DNA of 64,000 nt. It comes from Actinomycetota bacterium (GTDB lineage: Bacteria > Actinomycetota > Acidimicrobiia > Acidimicrobiales > JAMCPD01). Of this stretch, positions 38,673-48,407 are shown piece after piece. The translations under genes were made by a program, and so were the position numbers. Position 1 is the first letter of the stretch. Every line of letters begins with the position of its first letter. Location of the stretch: positions 60,276 to 124,275 of the forward strand of contig JAMCPD010000003.1 in NCBI GenBank assembly GCA_023379935.1. The letters run 5' to 3'. Below the pieces are notes generated by a model that was not told the origin of the DNA, did not search any database, and worked only from the letters and a program-made list of their open reading frames with translations.

Positions 38673-39557
38673 ATGAGTTTTGCAGTGCCAAAATCCTTAT
38701 CGCCGTCGAAAATTGCCACTTTCAAAAGTTGCCCTTTAGCATTCAAGTTTTCTGCCATAGATCACATACCAGAACCACTAAAACCATGGACCGTAAGGGG
38801 GACATTAATACACCTGGCATTGGAAGGTCTGTTCTGGAACACCGGCCCGGGAGAACGTAGCTTACAAGCTGCACTGTACTATCTTGATGCAGCTTGGGAC
38901 AAACTGTTGCAAGACGAAGACATTGTCGCCTGTGTCAACCGGGAATTCGGTGAAAAGCATCAAGATTTTTTTGCTGGCGCAAAAAAGCTCATAACACTCT
39001 ACTTTGAACTGGAAGATCCGAACAAAGTAAATGTTTTGGGAGTTGAGATCATCTTGGAAGCGATGTCAACTAAGTCATCCCTAAAATCCACGACACCTTT
39101 TCCCGCCGTTACATCCGATTCACCTACTGAGGGCACAGCGGTATCTACAGATACATTCGTAGAACAAGTACTGCTAAGAGGTATCGTTGACCGGCTTGAA
39201 CGAAATTCAAACGACCAGATGGTGATAACCGACTACAAAACCGGGCGTGCCCCCATAGTCGGACACGAACAGTCGTCTTTGGAACAAACCCTTATCTATG
39301 CGCTGTTATGTAAAGAAGTATTTGGTGAATGCCCAAAAACAGTTCAACTAATTTATATAGCTGAAGGCACGATTATATCACGAGAGGTAAAAGAGCAGTC
39401 TCTGCGCGGAGTGCATAAAGGAGCAATGGCTGTCTGGGAAGCCATTACCACGGCATGTGACAGGGAGGACTTTCGCCCCAGAACTTCTAGGCTATGTCAA
39501 GTGTGCTCATTCTCCTCTTCATGTCCCGCATATGCAGCTAAAATCTGTGAACAATGA
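38673..39557 (+). CDS. RecB-family PD-(D/E)XK exonuclease with C-terminal Fe-S-type cysteines
   Basis: LSPSKIATFKSCPLAFKF; IVDRLERNSNDQMVITDYKTG; CQVCSFSSSCPAY. Confidence 0.92.
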   Translation: MSFAVPKSLSPSKIATFKSCPLAFKFSAIDHIPEPLKPWTVRGTLIHLALEGLFWNTGPGERSLQAALYYLDAAWDKLLQDEDIVACVNREFGEKHQDFFAGAKKLITLYFELEDPNKVNVLGVEIILEAMSTKSSLKSTTPFPAVTSDSPTEGTAVSTDTFVEQVLLRGIVDRLERNSNDQMVITDYKTGRAPIVGHEQSSLEQTLIYALLCKEVFGECPKTVQLIYIAEGTIISREVKEQSLRGVHKGAMAVWEAITTACDREDFRPRTSRLCQVCSFSSSCPAYAAKICEQ

Positions 39558-40099
39558 AAACAGTTAAAAACCTGCTGGCAGAAGCGCTACAGAGTATGGA
39601 CAACAGAATAGATACCTCCTTTGATCGGTTGCGTGGCAATAAAATAGCAGATCGCCTATTTTATACCGCATCCGCTTTGGGCGATCACGGTCTCATATGG
39701 ACACAACTTGCAGCAGTTCGATACCTGCGAGCAACCAAACGCATAGACCGGAAGATCGCCGTACGCGCAGTGGCGGTTGCCGGAGTTGAATCATTTCTTG
39801 TTAACATAGTCATGAAGTCAATATTCCAACGTAAACGTCCTGTAGACAACACAACCCACCCACTGCCGCTACGCACCCCATTGACCAGCAGCTTCCCGAG
39901 CGGGCATTCAACTGCCGCTATGTGTTCAAGCGTCCTGCTCGCTCAAGGCGACTCATGGTGGCCGTTTTATTACATAATAGCGGTTATCGTAGCAGTTAGC
40001 CGCATTTACGTACGTAAACACCACCCGTCAGATGTGTTGGGCGGAGCCATTATCGGCGTTATACTGGGAGTACTCGGGCGTAAAATACATCCGCTCTAA
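39554..40099 (+). CDS. PAP2-family phosphatase
   Basis: KSIFQRKRP...SSFPSGHSTAA...SRIYVRKHHPSDVLGG. Confidence 0.95.
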   Translation: MKTVKNLLAEALQSMDNRIDTSFDRLRGNKIADRLFYTASALGDHGLIWTQLAAVRYLRATKRIDRKIAVRAVAVAGVESFLVNIVMKSIFQRKRPVDNTTHPLPLRTPLTSSFPSGHSTAAMCSSVLLAQGDSWWPFYYIIAVIVAVSRIYVRKHHPSDVLGGAIIGVILGVLGRKIHPL

Positions 40100-40189
40100 A
40101 CTTAGCCAGTTCCGATCCCAACGAAAACCTAATAGAAAACTATGCCCCTGAGGCGAAGTAGTGTATAAAAATATGCTAGACAAGTAGTT

Positions 40190-40798
40190 ATGAACAGTAA
40201 TTTACAGTTTGAACTAACATGGGACTATCGTTGCCCATTTGCCAGAAATGCCTCTGAACATGTCATAGCGGCCAAAAGTGCCGGAGCGAAGTGGGATATT
40301 ACCTTTGTACCGTTTTCTCTTACTCAGGCACACTTGGATGATGATCAGATCAATGTCTGGGATGACCCCAACTACTCTGCAGATCGCCTAGCTGTTGAAG
40401 TCGGAATCGTAGTACAAAAACTGATACCCGAATCTTTCGAAAAGGTCCATCTTGAGCTGTTTGCTACCCGCCATGATCATGCAAAGGACTTAACGGATGT
40501 CAATGTTATTCGTTCTGTACTCAGCTCTCAAGGGGTGGATGAAGCTTTGGTGTTTGATGCCATAGAGGATGGGTGGCCAAGAGAACAGTTCCGTAAAAGC
40601 CATCAAGAAGCGGTAGATCATTACGGAGTATTCGGTGTACCAACCTTTATAACAGGTGAACAAGCTGGGTTTGTAAGGCTTATGACCCGACCATTTGGTG
40701 ACAGCGAAGCCGCACGTTCCAATATAGAACGTATCTTAGACTTGCTTAGAAATCACAGCGAAATTAATGAGTTTAAACGCACTAAAATAGAGCTGTAA
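40190..40798 (+). CDS. DsbA/HCCA-isomerase family thioredoxin-fold protein
   Basis: LTWDYRCPFARNASEHV; YGVFGVPTFITGEQAGF. Confidence 0.85.
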   Translation: MNSNLQFELTWDYRCPFARNASEHVIAAKSAGAKWDITFVPFSLTQAHLDDDQINVWDDPNYSADRLAVEVGIVVQKLIPESFEKVHLELFATRHDHAKDLTDVNVIRSVLSSQGVDEALVFDAIEDGWPREQFRKSHQEAVDHYGVFGVPTFITGEQAGFVRLMTRPFGDSEAARSNIERILDLLRNHSEINEFKRTKIEL

Positions 40799-40851
40799 AA
40801 TAGAGCTTTTACAGATGTGGGTTAATCTTGCTGGCATTAATCTTGCTGGCA

Positions 40852-41751
40852 TTAATCCTGCTGGGAAAACTGCACTACCGCTATTGCCAGCATTATCAAA
40901 GATATTGCGGCGATTATCCCAAGCTCCAATAGCGTCGGAACACGCCATCCATTCCAGGTCACACCGGCATCTAGGAGACGGGTCATAATGGTTGGAGCAT
41001 GAATATGGTGAAATACCGCCCTGCGCATAGGATCCACAGCGTAGCTCAGCGGATCGATTTTCGTTAAATCAGACAACCACCTTGGCAGTCCCGATAAAGG
41101 AAATACGGCTCCGGCAAGAAAAAACATCGGCATTACCAACAACTGCATAACCACCTGAAAAGACTCGATCTTGCGTATACGGGCAGCTATAGCTACACCA
41201 AAAGCAGTCAGACAAAAGGCAGTCAAAGCCAGCTCCCCCAAAAGGGTTAACATTAAGGTCGGCGCATAGGGCACACCTACCCCTCCGGCTAACAACATGA
41301 CTATAACGCCCTGGAAGGTAGCTACGCTGGCACCCCCTAAGCACTTCCCAACCACCAACGACCACCTTCCAACCGGTGCTACAAGCATTTCACGCAGAAA
41401 CCCGAACTCGCGATCCCAAACTATCGATACCGCTGAAAAGATGGCGGTAAACAAAATCGTCATACCTAAAACACCCGGAAACATAAAAGTGCGAAAGTTG
41501 AAGCTTGATCCATGCCCGGAAATTACAGGAGACAACCCTGTGCCCAGCACAAACAGGAAGAACAGCGGTTGTGCAAGGGAGGTGACCATACGAATACGAT
41601 TGCGGAAAAACCGTATGAGCTCTCTTTTCCAGATCATCAACACCGCGCGTATATCATCACGACTGCCTGCTCTTGCAACTCTAACCGGTGCAACTGCAAT
41701 TACAGCACTATTTCCTTCTACACTTTGGGCTTTCACCGTCTCTTTCATCAA
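40852..41751 (-). CDS. ABC-2 type permease (DrrB-like)
   Basis: FRTFMFPGVLGMTILFTAIFSAVSIVWDREFGFLREMLVAPV. Confidence 0.92.
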   Translation of the reverse strand: MMKETVKAQSVEGNSAVIAVAPVRVARAGSRDDIRAVLMIWKRELIRFFRNRIRMVTSLAQPLFFLFVLGTGLSPVISGHGSSFNFRTFMFPGVLGMTILFTAIFSAVSIVWDREFGFLREMLVAPVGRWSLVVGKCLGGASVATFQGVIVMLLAGGVGVPYAPTLMLTLLGELALTAFCLTAFGVAIAARIRKIESFQVVMQLLVMPMFFLAGAVFPLSGLPRWLSDLTKIDPLSYAVDPMRRAVFHHIHAPTIMTRLLDAGVTWNGWRVPTLLELGIIAAISLIMLAIAVVQFSQQD

Positions 41752-42773
41752 CGCCTCCTTCTGAGCCAGGGGTTCGATGCCATTTTTTCAGATACGGAAG
41801 CTTCGGCATCCCTGATAGTGCGTCCCGTGTAGTTCATGAATACATCGTCTAAAGTAGGCCTTGTAATGCTAACAGAGTTGATCGTCATCCCAAGTCCGTC
41901 AAACAACCGGGGGACAAACCTCTCCCCCTCTTCAACGTATACGACAACAAGACCTTCACTCATGGTCGCTTCAAGTCCAAAATGCTCCCTCAGCAGGGAT
42001 ATCGCAGACTCGTTGTCCTGGGTGCCAATCCCGACACGATCAGCTCCAACGCTGGCTTTGAGCCTTTCGGGAGTATCGATTGCCACTATTTCACCATCAT
42101 CAATAATGGCAATACGATCGCAGTTCTCCGCTTCGTCCATATAGTGTGTTGTAAGAAACATTGTAATCTCTTCGGACTTGCGCAAACTTTCTATATACTC
42201 CCATATGTGAGTGCGCGTTTGAGGATCGAGACCTATGGTTGGCTCGTCCAAGAACAGCACCCTAGGCGAGTGTAAGAGCCCCCTTATAATTTCAAGACGT
42301 CGCTTCATCCCCCCCGAATAGGTTCCGACTATTGAGTTACGACGTTGTTCAAGCCCCACCATCTCGAAGAGGGCATCCATTCTTTCTTTTAAACCCTCTT
42401 TGGGAACTCCGTAAAGTTCAGCATGAAAACGGAGATTTTCCTCGGCGGTCAAATAGTCGTCCAAAGTCGTATCTTGAAAGACCAAACCTATATTTCTGCG
42501 TACGTCAGCTTTGGCCTGGAGCACATCAAAGCCCGCCACAATCGCTTTTCCCGCGGTAGGTTTTACCAGCGTGCAGAGCATGCTTATAGTTGTTGATTTT
42601 CCTGCGCCGTTTGGCCCTAAAAATCCGAATGTTTCCCCCTGTAGAACTTGGAAACTGACGCCTTTGACTGCCTCTACATCACCATAAGACTTCGCAAGTG
42701 CATCTACTCCTATGGCAACGCCTACTTCATTACCGTTTTTTATACTATCAACCTTGGTCATACTATTATTCAC
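41748..42773 (-). CDS. ABC transporter ATP-binding protein (DrrA-like)
   Basis: GPNGAGKSTTISML; TYSGGMKRRLEIIRGLLHSPRVLFLDEPTIGLDPQTR. Confidence 0.95.
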   Translation of the reverse strand: MNNSMTKVDSIKNGNEVGVAIGVDALAKSYGDVEAVKGVSFQVLQGETFGFLGPNGAGKSTTISMLCTLVKPTAGKAIVAGFDVLQAKADVRRNIGLVFQDTTLDDYLTAEENLRFHAELYGVPKEGLKERMDALFEMVGLEQRRNSIVGTYSGGMKRRLEIIRGLLHSPRVLFLDEPTIGLDPQTRTHIWEYIESLRKSEEITMFLTTHYMDEAENCDRIAIIDDGEIVAIDTPERLKASVGADRVGIGTQDNESAISLLREHFGLEATMSEGLVVVYVEEGERFVPRLFDGLGMTINSVSITRPTLDDVFMNYTGRTIRDAEASVSEKMASNPWLRRRR

Positions 42774-42968
42774 CTTCTACCGCATGAGGTATTATGAGCT
42801 GTATTATAACCTATACGTTAACGTTAATAGTAACAGCTTAAAAGTAAAACTTGAAAACGACTCTGAGCAACATAGAAGATATTTAAATGTTAATACAGTT
42901 GGGGAAGTTCTGGCAACAATGCCAAACTATGCCTAAAATACATCTATTATGAACAGCAAAAACTACGG

Positions 42969-43976
42969 TTGGCAGCAGATATGAGCAGGTATGGTATTTC
43001 AATACCCCTTTCCAATACAGCATTTTCAGATCAACAAAAGCTTATCTCCACCCTTAGTGATCTTGGATACAGCGATATATGGTCGGTCGAAGCAGAGGGC
43101 ATGGATGCATTTACCCCACTTGCACTTGGCTCATACTGGGGACCTAAACTACGTTTGGGAACAGCGGTAATATCGGTTTTCACAAGGGGCCCCGCTCTTA
43201 TTGCCATGAGCGCAGCTTCTATGGCGGAAATAGCACCCGGACGTTTTGTGCTTGGTATCGGCAGTTCATCTGATGTAATAGTTCAAAACTGGAACAGTAT
43301 AAAGTTTGAACGTCCCTGGAGCAGAGTACGAGATACTCTCCGCTTCTTACGGCTGGCTTTTACAGGCGAAAAAGTGACAGAGGAGTTTGACACCTTTTCC
43401 GTAAGGGGATTTCGTTTGGGGAGACCCCTTTCAAATCCGCCCCCCATACTTCTGGGAGCACTGCGACCTAGAATGCTAAAACTGGCAGGCGAAGAGGCCG
43501 ATGGCGTAATACTTAACTGGCTTTCTCCATCCGATACCGCAAAGGTAGTCGCTGAGTTCAACAAGGCGGTAGGAAACAGCGGAGAGGGACAAAAACGGGA
43601 GATAGTAACCAGAATATTTGTATGTCCATCCACCGATAGCAAACTAGTCTACCAACAAGGGCGCTATGCTCTTGGCGGATATTTGAATGTGGATGTTTAC
43701 GCGGATTTTCACCGCTGGCTTGGACGCGGCGAATATTTGCAGCCAATGTGGCAAGCATGGGAAAAAGGCGAGCGAAAAAGAGCTGTCGAAGCAGTCCCAA
43801 ATGAGGTAATCGATGATTTAATAGTACACGGATCACCAAAGGAGTGCAGAGAAAAGATCAACCGGTATATAGAAAATGGTGCCACTACGGTAGTCTTGGC
43901 GGTGCTTCCTTTTTGTGAAGACGAATCGAAAGCCGTTGAAGATCTCGCCCCGGTTAATAACGACAAAACCTTTTAG
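42969..43976 (+). CDS. LLM-class F420-dependent oxidoreductase
   Basis: LGTAVISVFTRGPALIAMSAASMAEIAPGRFVLGIGSSSDVIVQNWNSI. Confidence 0.92.
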   Translation: MAADMSRYGISIPLSNTAFSDQQKLISTLSDLGYSDIWSVEAEGMDAFTPLALGSYWGPKLRLGTAVISVFTRGPALIAMSAASMAEIAPGRFVLGIGSSSDVIVQNWNSIKFERPWSRVRDTLRFLRLAFTGEKVTEEFDTFSVRGFRLGRPLSNPPPILLGALRPRMLKLAGEEADGVILNWLSPSDTAKVVAEFNKAVGNSGEGQKREIVTRIFVCPSTDSKLVYQQGRYALGGYLNVDVYADFHRWLGRGEYLQPMWQAWEKGERKRAVEAVPNEVIDDLIVHGSPKECREKINRYIENGATTVVLAVLPFCEDESKAVEDLAPVNNDKTF

Positions 43977-44058
43977 GAAAAGCTTTCTGGCGCATGATTT
44001 ACATGAAATTTGTAATAATTTATAAAACTCATCTTGAAATGTGCTATAATTAAAATCC

Positions 44059-44934
44059 ATGTTGGGCGGAAAAATACTGTTGGCTACCGCAAGTGCGGGC
44101 ATAGCGGTGCTTGTAATTATTGTCCTCATCGTTATAGTGTTGATACTTCTCAAAGCCTGCCTGGTAGTGGTACGTGAATATGAGCGGGTAGTCTTGTTTA
44201 GATTCGGGCGTGTAATGAGTTATGCCAAAGGGCCGGGGCTTATTGTAAGGTTTCCCGCTATTGACAAAATAACAAGGGTGAATTTGAGGGTTGAAGTTGT
44301 GGACATACCCCCTCAAGCTGTTATCACTTCCGACAACGTCACAGTCCAGGTTGACGCTGTAGTTTACTTCCAGGTAATAGACCCCATAAGAGCAACAATA
44401 GGGGTAGACAGTTTCAGAATTGCCTGCCAACGCGTGGCAATGACCGGTTTGCGATCCATCATAGGTCGCCACGAGTTAGACAATATTTTAGCCCACCGTG
44501 ATTCAATTAATGATGAACTCAAAACCAAGATCGCTCAATCAACGAGCAGTTGGGGTGTACAGGTACATCAAATAGAGATACGAGACATTACTCTTTCCCC
44601 CGAACTGTTGCGCGCCATGGCGCGACAAGCAGAAGCCGAACGCGAAAGGCGAGCTAAAGTAATATCAGCCAGAGGAGAACTTGAGGCAAGCAAGGAACTG
44701 GCGGAAGCTGCTCAAAAGCTTTATGCAAGCCCGGGTGCTTTACAGCTTAGAACACTGCAAACCCTAACCGAAGTAGCTGCAGAGCATAACTCGACGCTGG
44801 TGCTTCCCATACCAATTGAACTGCTTGGCAGTATGAATCAAGGACAAGGCTTACCGCACTTAGCATCACAAACTGCACCGGACAATCCGGATCAATTACA
44901 AATTATGCCGGAAAACCCGCCGATCCAAGATTAA
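44059..44934 (+). CDS. SPFH/band 7 protein (slipin type)
   Basis: VVREYERVVLFRFGRVMSYAKGPGL...RVEVVDIPPQAVITSDNVTVQVDAVVYF...RQAEAERERRAKVISARGE. Confidence 0.95.
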   Translation: MLGGKILLATASAGIAVLVIIVLIVIVLILLKACLVVVREYERVVLFRFGRVMSYAKGPGLIVRFPAIDKITRVNLRVEVVDIPPQAVITSDNVTVQVDAVVYFQVIDPIRATIGVDSFRIACQRVAMTGLRSIIGRHELDNILAHRDSINDELKTKIAQSTSSWGVQVHQIEIRDITLSPELLRAMARQAEAERERRAKVISARGELEASKELAEAAQKLYASPGALQLRTLQTLTEVAAEHNSTLVLPIPIELLGSMNQGQGLPHLASQTAPDNPDQLQIMPENPPIQD

Positions 44935-45006
44935 CAACAAGAATCATAAAATAGCAGGTCTCGCTGGATTAAAGTAGTTGTCATACCGTCATGTCACTAT
45001 TGGGGT

Positions 45007-45216
45007 ATGGAACTACAACTTTCACTATTTGATATCAACACCATACAGAGTGACCAAACGGGATATATCAACGACTATACGTTTATAACCGGAGACTACT
45101 ACAACCGCAAGCGTCACTTATCTCCACAAACATGCGAAATAGGAAAACGCGGAGTTAAAGAGGCAAGGGCTATATTAAATGCCATAAAGTTAACTTCAAA
45201 GCAGCAAAACTACTAA
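45007..45216 (+). CDS. Small hypothetical protein, 69 aa
   Basis: ORF between two co-directional genes; MELQLSLFDINTIQSDQTGYINDYTFITGDYYNRKRHLSPQTCEIGKRGVKEARAILNAIK. Confidence 0.55.
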   Translation: MELQLSLFDINTIQSDQTGYINDYTFITGDYYNRKRHLSPQTCEIGKRGVKEARAILNAIKLTSKQQNY

Positions 45217-45227
45217 TCTGGTTTAAC

Positions 45228-46067
45228 ATGTCAAACTTAGCTGAGCGTTTAGGATATAAACCGGATGACCGCCTCTTGATCATCAACTGTGATGACCTGG
45301 GGTTCTGCCATTCATCTAATATAGGTGTGTATGAATCCATGAGAAACGGCGTAGCTACCACCGCGACTTTGATGGTGCCATGCCCTTGGGCAAGAGAGGC
45401 GGCCGCAAACTATCGCGGTGATGATGTCGGGGTACATTTAACCCTTAACTCCGAGTGGGATGTATACAGATGGGCCTCACTCAGTCATTCACCGTCGTTA
45501 TTAGACGGAGACGGCGGACTGCCCCGTACCATAGTGGATGTGTGGGAACATGCTGATATAGACGAGGTGCGCCGTGAGTGCAAAACACAAATAGAACGGG
45601 CCATTTACTGGGGATTTGATGTAACCCACATAGATTCGCATATGGGCACACTGCAACTGAAACCTGAGTTTTTCGACATCTACTTAGAGATGGCCGTAGA
45701 GTTTTCTCTGCCCATGAGGCTGTCGGGGCCTGGAACTGAGTGGCTAATAGGTTTCCCCTTTCGTCAACTTGCCCAAGAGGCGGGAGTAATCTTCCCTGAT
45801 AACTTTATCTTTGCTCCCACGATGGGAAGCAGGCCATGGATATTACAGGCATTGGATACTTTAGAGCCCGGGGTTACCGAAGCATATCTCCATCCTGCCG
45901 TCGACAGTCCGGAACTACGTGCCGCCGCCCCAGACTTCCAAGCCCGGGTTGATGATTACAACCTTGTTGCACTCGACAACTCTTTCAAACAAAAACTACA
46001 GGATCTTAACATAACCTTAATTGGCTACAGACCACTGCGAGAATTAATGCGTAGCCAGAAAGCATAG
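45228..46067 (+). CDS. ChbG/HpnK (YdjC-like) carbohydrate deacetylase
   Basis: LIINCDDLGFCHSSNIGVYESM; VGVHLTLNSEWD; THIDSHMGTLQL. Confidence 0.93.
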   Translation: MSNLAERLGYKPDDRLLIINCDDLGFCHSSNIGVYESMRNGVATTATLMVPCPWAREAAANYRGDDVGVHLTLNSEWDVYRWASLSHSPSLLDGDGGLPRTIVDVWEHADIDEVRRECKTQIERAIYWGFDVTHIDSHMGTLQLKPEFFDIYLEMAVEFSLPMRLSGPGTEWLIGFPFRQLAQEAGVIFPDNFIFAPTMGSRPWILQALDTLEPGVTEAYLHPAVDSPELRAAAPDFQARVDDYNLVALDNSFKQKLQDLNITLIGYRPLRELMRSQKA

Positions 46068-46096
46068 GACGTGCGATATACGGTGGTAATTGCAAA

Positions 46097-46771
46097 ATGA
46101 GGTTTCGTCATACAACCCCAGATACAATAGTTAATAGTTTTCACCAACTTTACTATCAAACGCCTGAAAAAACTTGGGACAATACTTACTGGCTGGGTGT
46201 ACCTGCAGAAAAATGTCCACTTGACTTGTGGATATACCAAGAGATAATCTATGAGACAAAGCCGGATCTTATAGTAGAAACAGGTACACGTTTTGGGGGA
46301 TCTGCTTTATTTTTAGCCTCAATATGTGATCTGGTTGGTAAGGGCAAAGTCGTGACTATAGACATAACCGACGAACACCCACAGCCTAGCCATAAACGAA
46401 TTACCTATCTAAAAGGATCCTCCGTGTCGTCTGATATCATCAACAAGGTAGGTTTATTGGTTAAAGATGAACTATCGGTTATGGTAATACTTGATTCAGA
46501 CCATAGCGCTAAGCATGTTTTGGAAGAGTTACAACTTTACTCACCCTTTGTAACAGTTGGAGGATATTTGATACTGGAAGATACCAATATAAACGGACAC
46601 CCGGTGGCAGCAGACTTTGGGCCTGGACCTATGGAGGCGTTGGATGAATTCTTGTCTCAGGGGGATGACTTTTTGGTAGATACCGATAAGGAAAAGTTTT
46701 TTATGACATTCAACCCAAGAGGCTTTCTAAAGCGGATCAAACCATCAGTCACCGATATGAATGTAGACTGA
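46097..46771 (+). CDS. CmcI-like cephalosporin hydroxylase/methyltransferase family protein
   Basis: CPLDLWIYQEIIYETKPDLIVETGTRFGGSALFLASI...MVILDSDHSAKHVLEEL...YLILEDTNING. Confidence 0.88.
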   Translation: MRFRHTTPDTIVNSFHQLYYQTPEKTWDNTYWLGVPAEKCPLDLWIYQEIIYETKPDLIVETGTRFGGSALFLASICDLVGKGKVVTIDITDEHPQPSHKRITYLKGSSVSSDIINKVGLLVKDELSVMVILDSDHSAKHVLEELQLYSPFVTVGGYLILEDTNINGHPVAADFGPGPMEALDEFLSQGDDFLVDTDKEKFFMTFNPRGFLKRIKPSVTDMNVD

Positions 46772-46780
46772 ATACAGGTT

Positions 46781-46856
46781 GCCCTCGTAGCTCAACGGAC
46801 AGAGCGGTTGCCTTCTAAGCAATAGGTTGCAGGTTCGAGTCCTGCCGGGGGCGCCA
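46781..46856 (+). tRNA. tRNA-Arg (UCU), CCA encoded
   Basis: GCCCTCG...CGGGGGC acceptor, loop CTTCTAA, GGTTCGAGTCC, terminal GCCA. Confidence 0.95.
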
Positions 46857-47038
46857 GATAAGTGGCTCTTCGGATATAAGAACGGTTCAGTACTTCATAC
46901 GACATATATAAAGGTAGCTTTAGCCCGAGCTTACTCTCACGCGGGTAGCTGATCCGTAACCATTCACGCACTCGACGGTCCGACTCATTGGGTCAGGCGG
47001 ATGATCGCGAAGCGGGGAGTTCGGTATCGATGGTGGGA

Positions 47039-47428
47039 TCAGATGCGCATCGGTGTCGCTGTTTTCCAGGGTGCACAAGCGAACAGAGCAGTCAAGACAG
47101 CCATCGCGTCGACGATGTGTTTGGCAGCCTCGAGATGTAGAAGCGTTCCCTGGCTAGGCGTTTCGTGCCTTCGGCTGTCCGGAACGACCCAGAAATCTTC
47201 TGCGGAGTTGGCCATCTGCAGATCAGACTCGGCTTGGTTGTTGGAGAATGGAACACGGAGGTCATTCGCAAACAGCGTGACCTCTGGCAACAGGTCGCGT
47301 AGCGCCAAGACATAGCCAGTCATAGAGGTTGCACAAGCATATGAGAAAGGACCTACACTAGGATACTCATTCAACCAACCCAAAAGTAAATACAAGTGGG
47401 TCAACTTTAGTTTGCTGAAGTGGGTCAA
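47039..47428 (-). pseudogene. IS66-family transposase relic (frameshifted)
   Basis: NDLRVPFSNNQAESDLQMA in one frame continues as QKISGSFRTAEGTKRLARERFYIS in another (ORF 47092-47313). Confidence 0.85.
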
Positions 47429-47719
47429 AATTAGGTTGCTGCTAACAGGAACTCTTTACCACCTATTCCAGTAACTCTTTACCAGTCCGCTCAATGCATA
47501 ATATCACCTTCGTTTACGGTTGTCAAGAATGTATTTAGCCGTTGGATTGATGGGAACCAGACATGTACTTTGCCGACACGTCTTGTAAAGTGATTCCGAA
47601 GAGCTCTTGTGAGCCGTGGGGTGTTATCTGGCCAAATTAACCTGCTGGCGGACAGGTCTATCGCACCCATTCTCGCCCACGAGAGTTACCGCTCAAATGT
47701 TACTGAGCATTATAGCCAC

Positions 47720-48148
47720 TTATCTCAGCGGATTGATCCAGGTAACCCTATCAGCGAAGAGTGCAAAGTCGCTGTCAGCCGAGACAATCGGTAACCCGTG
47801 CTCTATCGCAATCGCAGCCAAATGGGCATCGGCAATCAAATTACCTGATAATTTGAAACCTGTAACCAACCCGCCAAATACTTCTATGTGTCGATCGGTC
47901 GGGACTGGATGCCATACTAGATCAGCTGCCGCCCAGGCGTATACGTAATCCAAGGCATTATCCGGACTCAACGGATTGCGCATTGCTCGCGGATTGGTGA
48001 CAATCCGGACGAACCCTGCTAATGATTCCCAGGGCATGCCTATCCGCGTTGATCCGTTCAGCGCTGACTCGAGCCATGTACGCACCGTGCTGTGCTCGGA
48101 AGACATCTCATCGACGGCATATATCAGAATATTGGTATCAATGAGCAT
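47720..48148 (-). CDS. vapC: PIN-domain toxin VapC
   Basis: MLIDTNILIYAVDEMSSEH...GNLIADAHLAAIAIEHGLPIVSADSDFALF. Confidence 0.93.
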   Translation of the reverse strand: MLIDTNILIYAVDEMSSEHSTVRTWLESALNGSTRIGMPWESLAGFVRIVTNPRAMRNPLSPDNALDYVYAWAAADLVWHPVPTDRHIEVFGGLVTGFKLSGNLIADAHLAAIAIEHGLPIVSADSDFALFADRVTWINPLR

Positions 48149-48378
48149 CAGCGACGCGTGGATCCTTCAAGGAGATCAAGTACCTCTGCAGTATTACGGA
48201 TGTCGATCAGTGCACCAAGAGGGGCTGTCCGCTGTTTGAACGGATGGCGGGAACTCTCCGCCACGCAGGCTCGGCGAATAAGGTCGTTCACCGCCTTGGA
48301 AACTCCTATGCCCTTGTCACGGCGGAGTTTGTCAATTATCGCCGCATTGTCACTGTCGAAAGTCACTGTGGTTCTCAT
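48148..48378 (-). CDS. vapB: VapB-type antitoxin
   Basis: MRTTVTFDSDNAAIIDKLRRDKGIGVSKAVNDLIRRAC; abuts VapC. Confidence 0.85.
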   Translation of the reverse strand: MRTTVTFDSDNAAIIDKLRRDKGIGVSKAVNDLIRRACVAESSRHPFKQRTAPLGALIDIRNTAEVLDLLEGSTRR

Positions 48379-48385
48379 GATCTCA

Positions 48386-48407
48386 TTATAGCATATGTAT
48401 GCTGTAA
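48386..48407. promoter_or_regulatory. Inverted repeat TTATAGCATA-TG-TATGCTGTAA, putative vapBC operator
   Basis: 10-bp arms with one mismatch, directly upstream of vapB. Confidence 0.55.
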
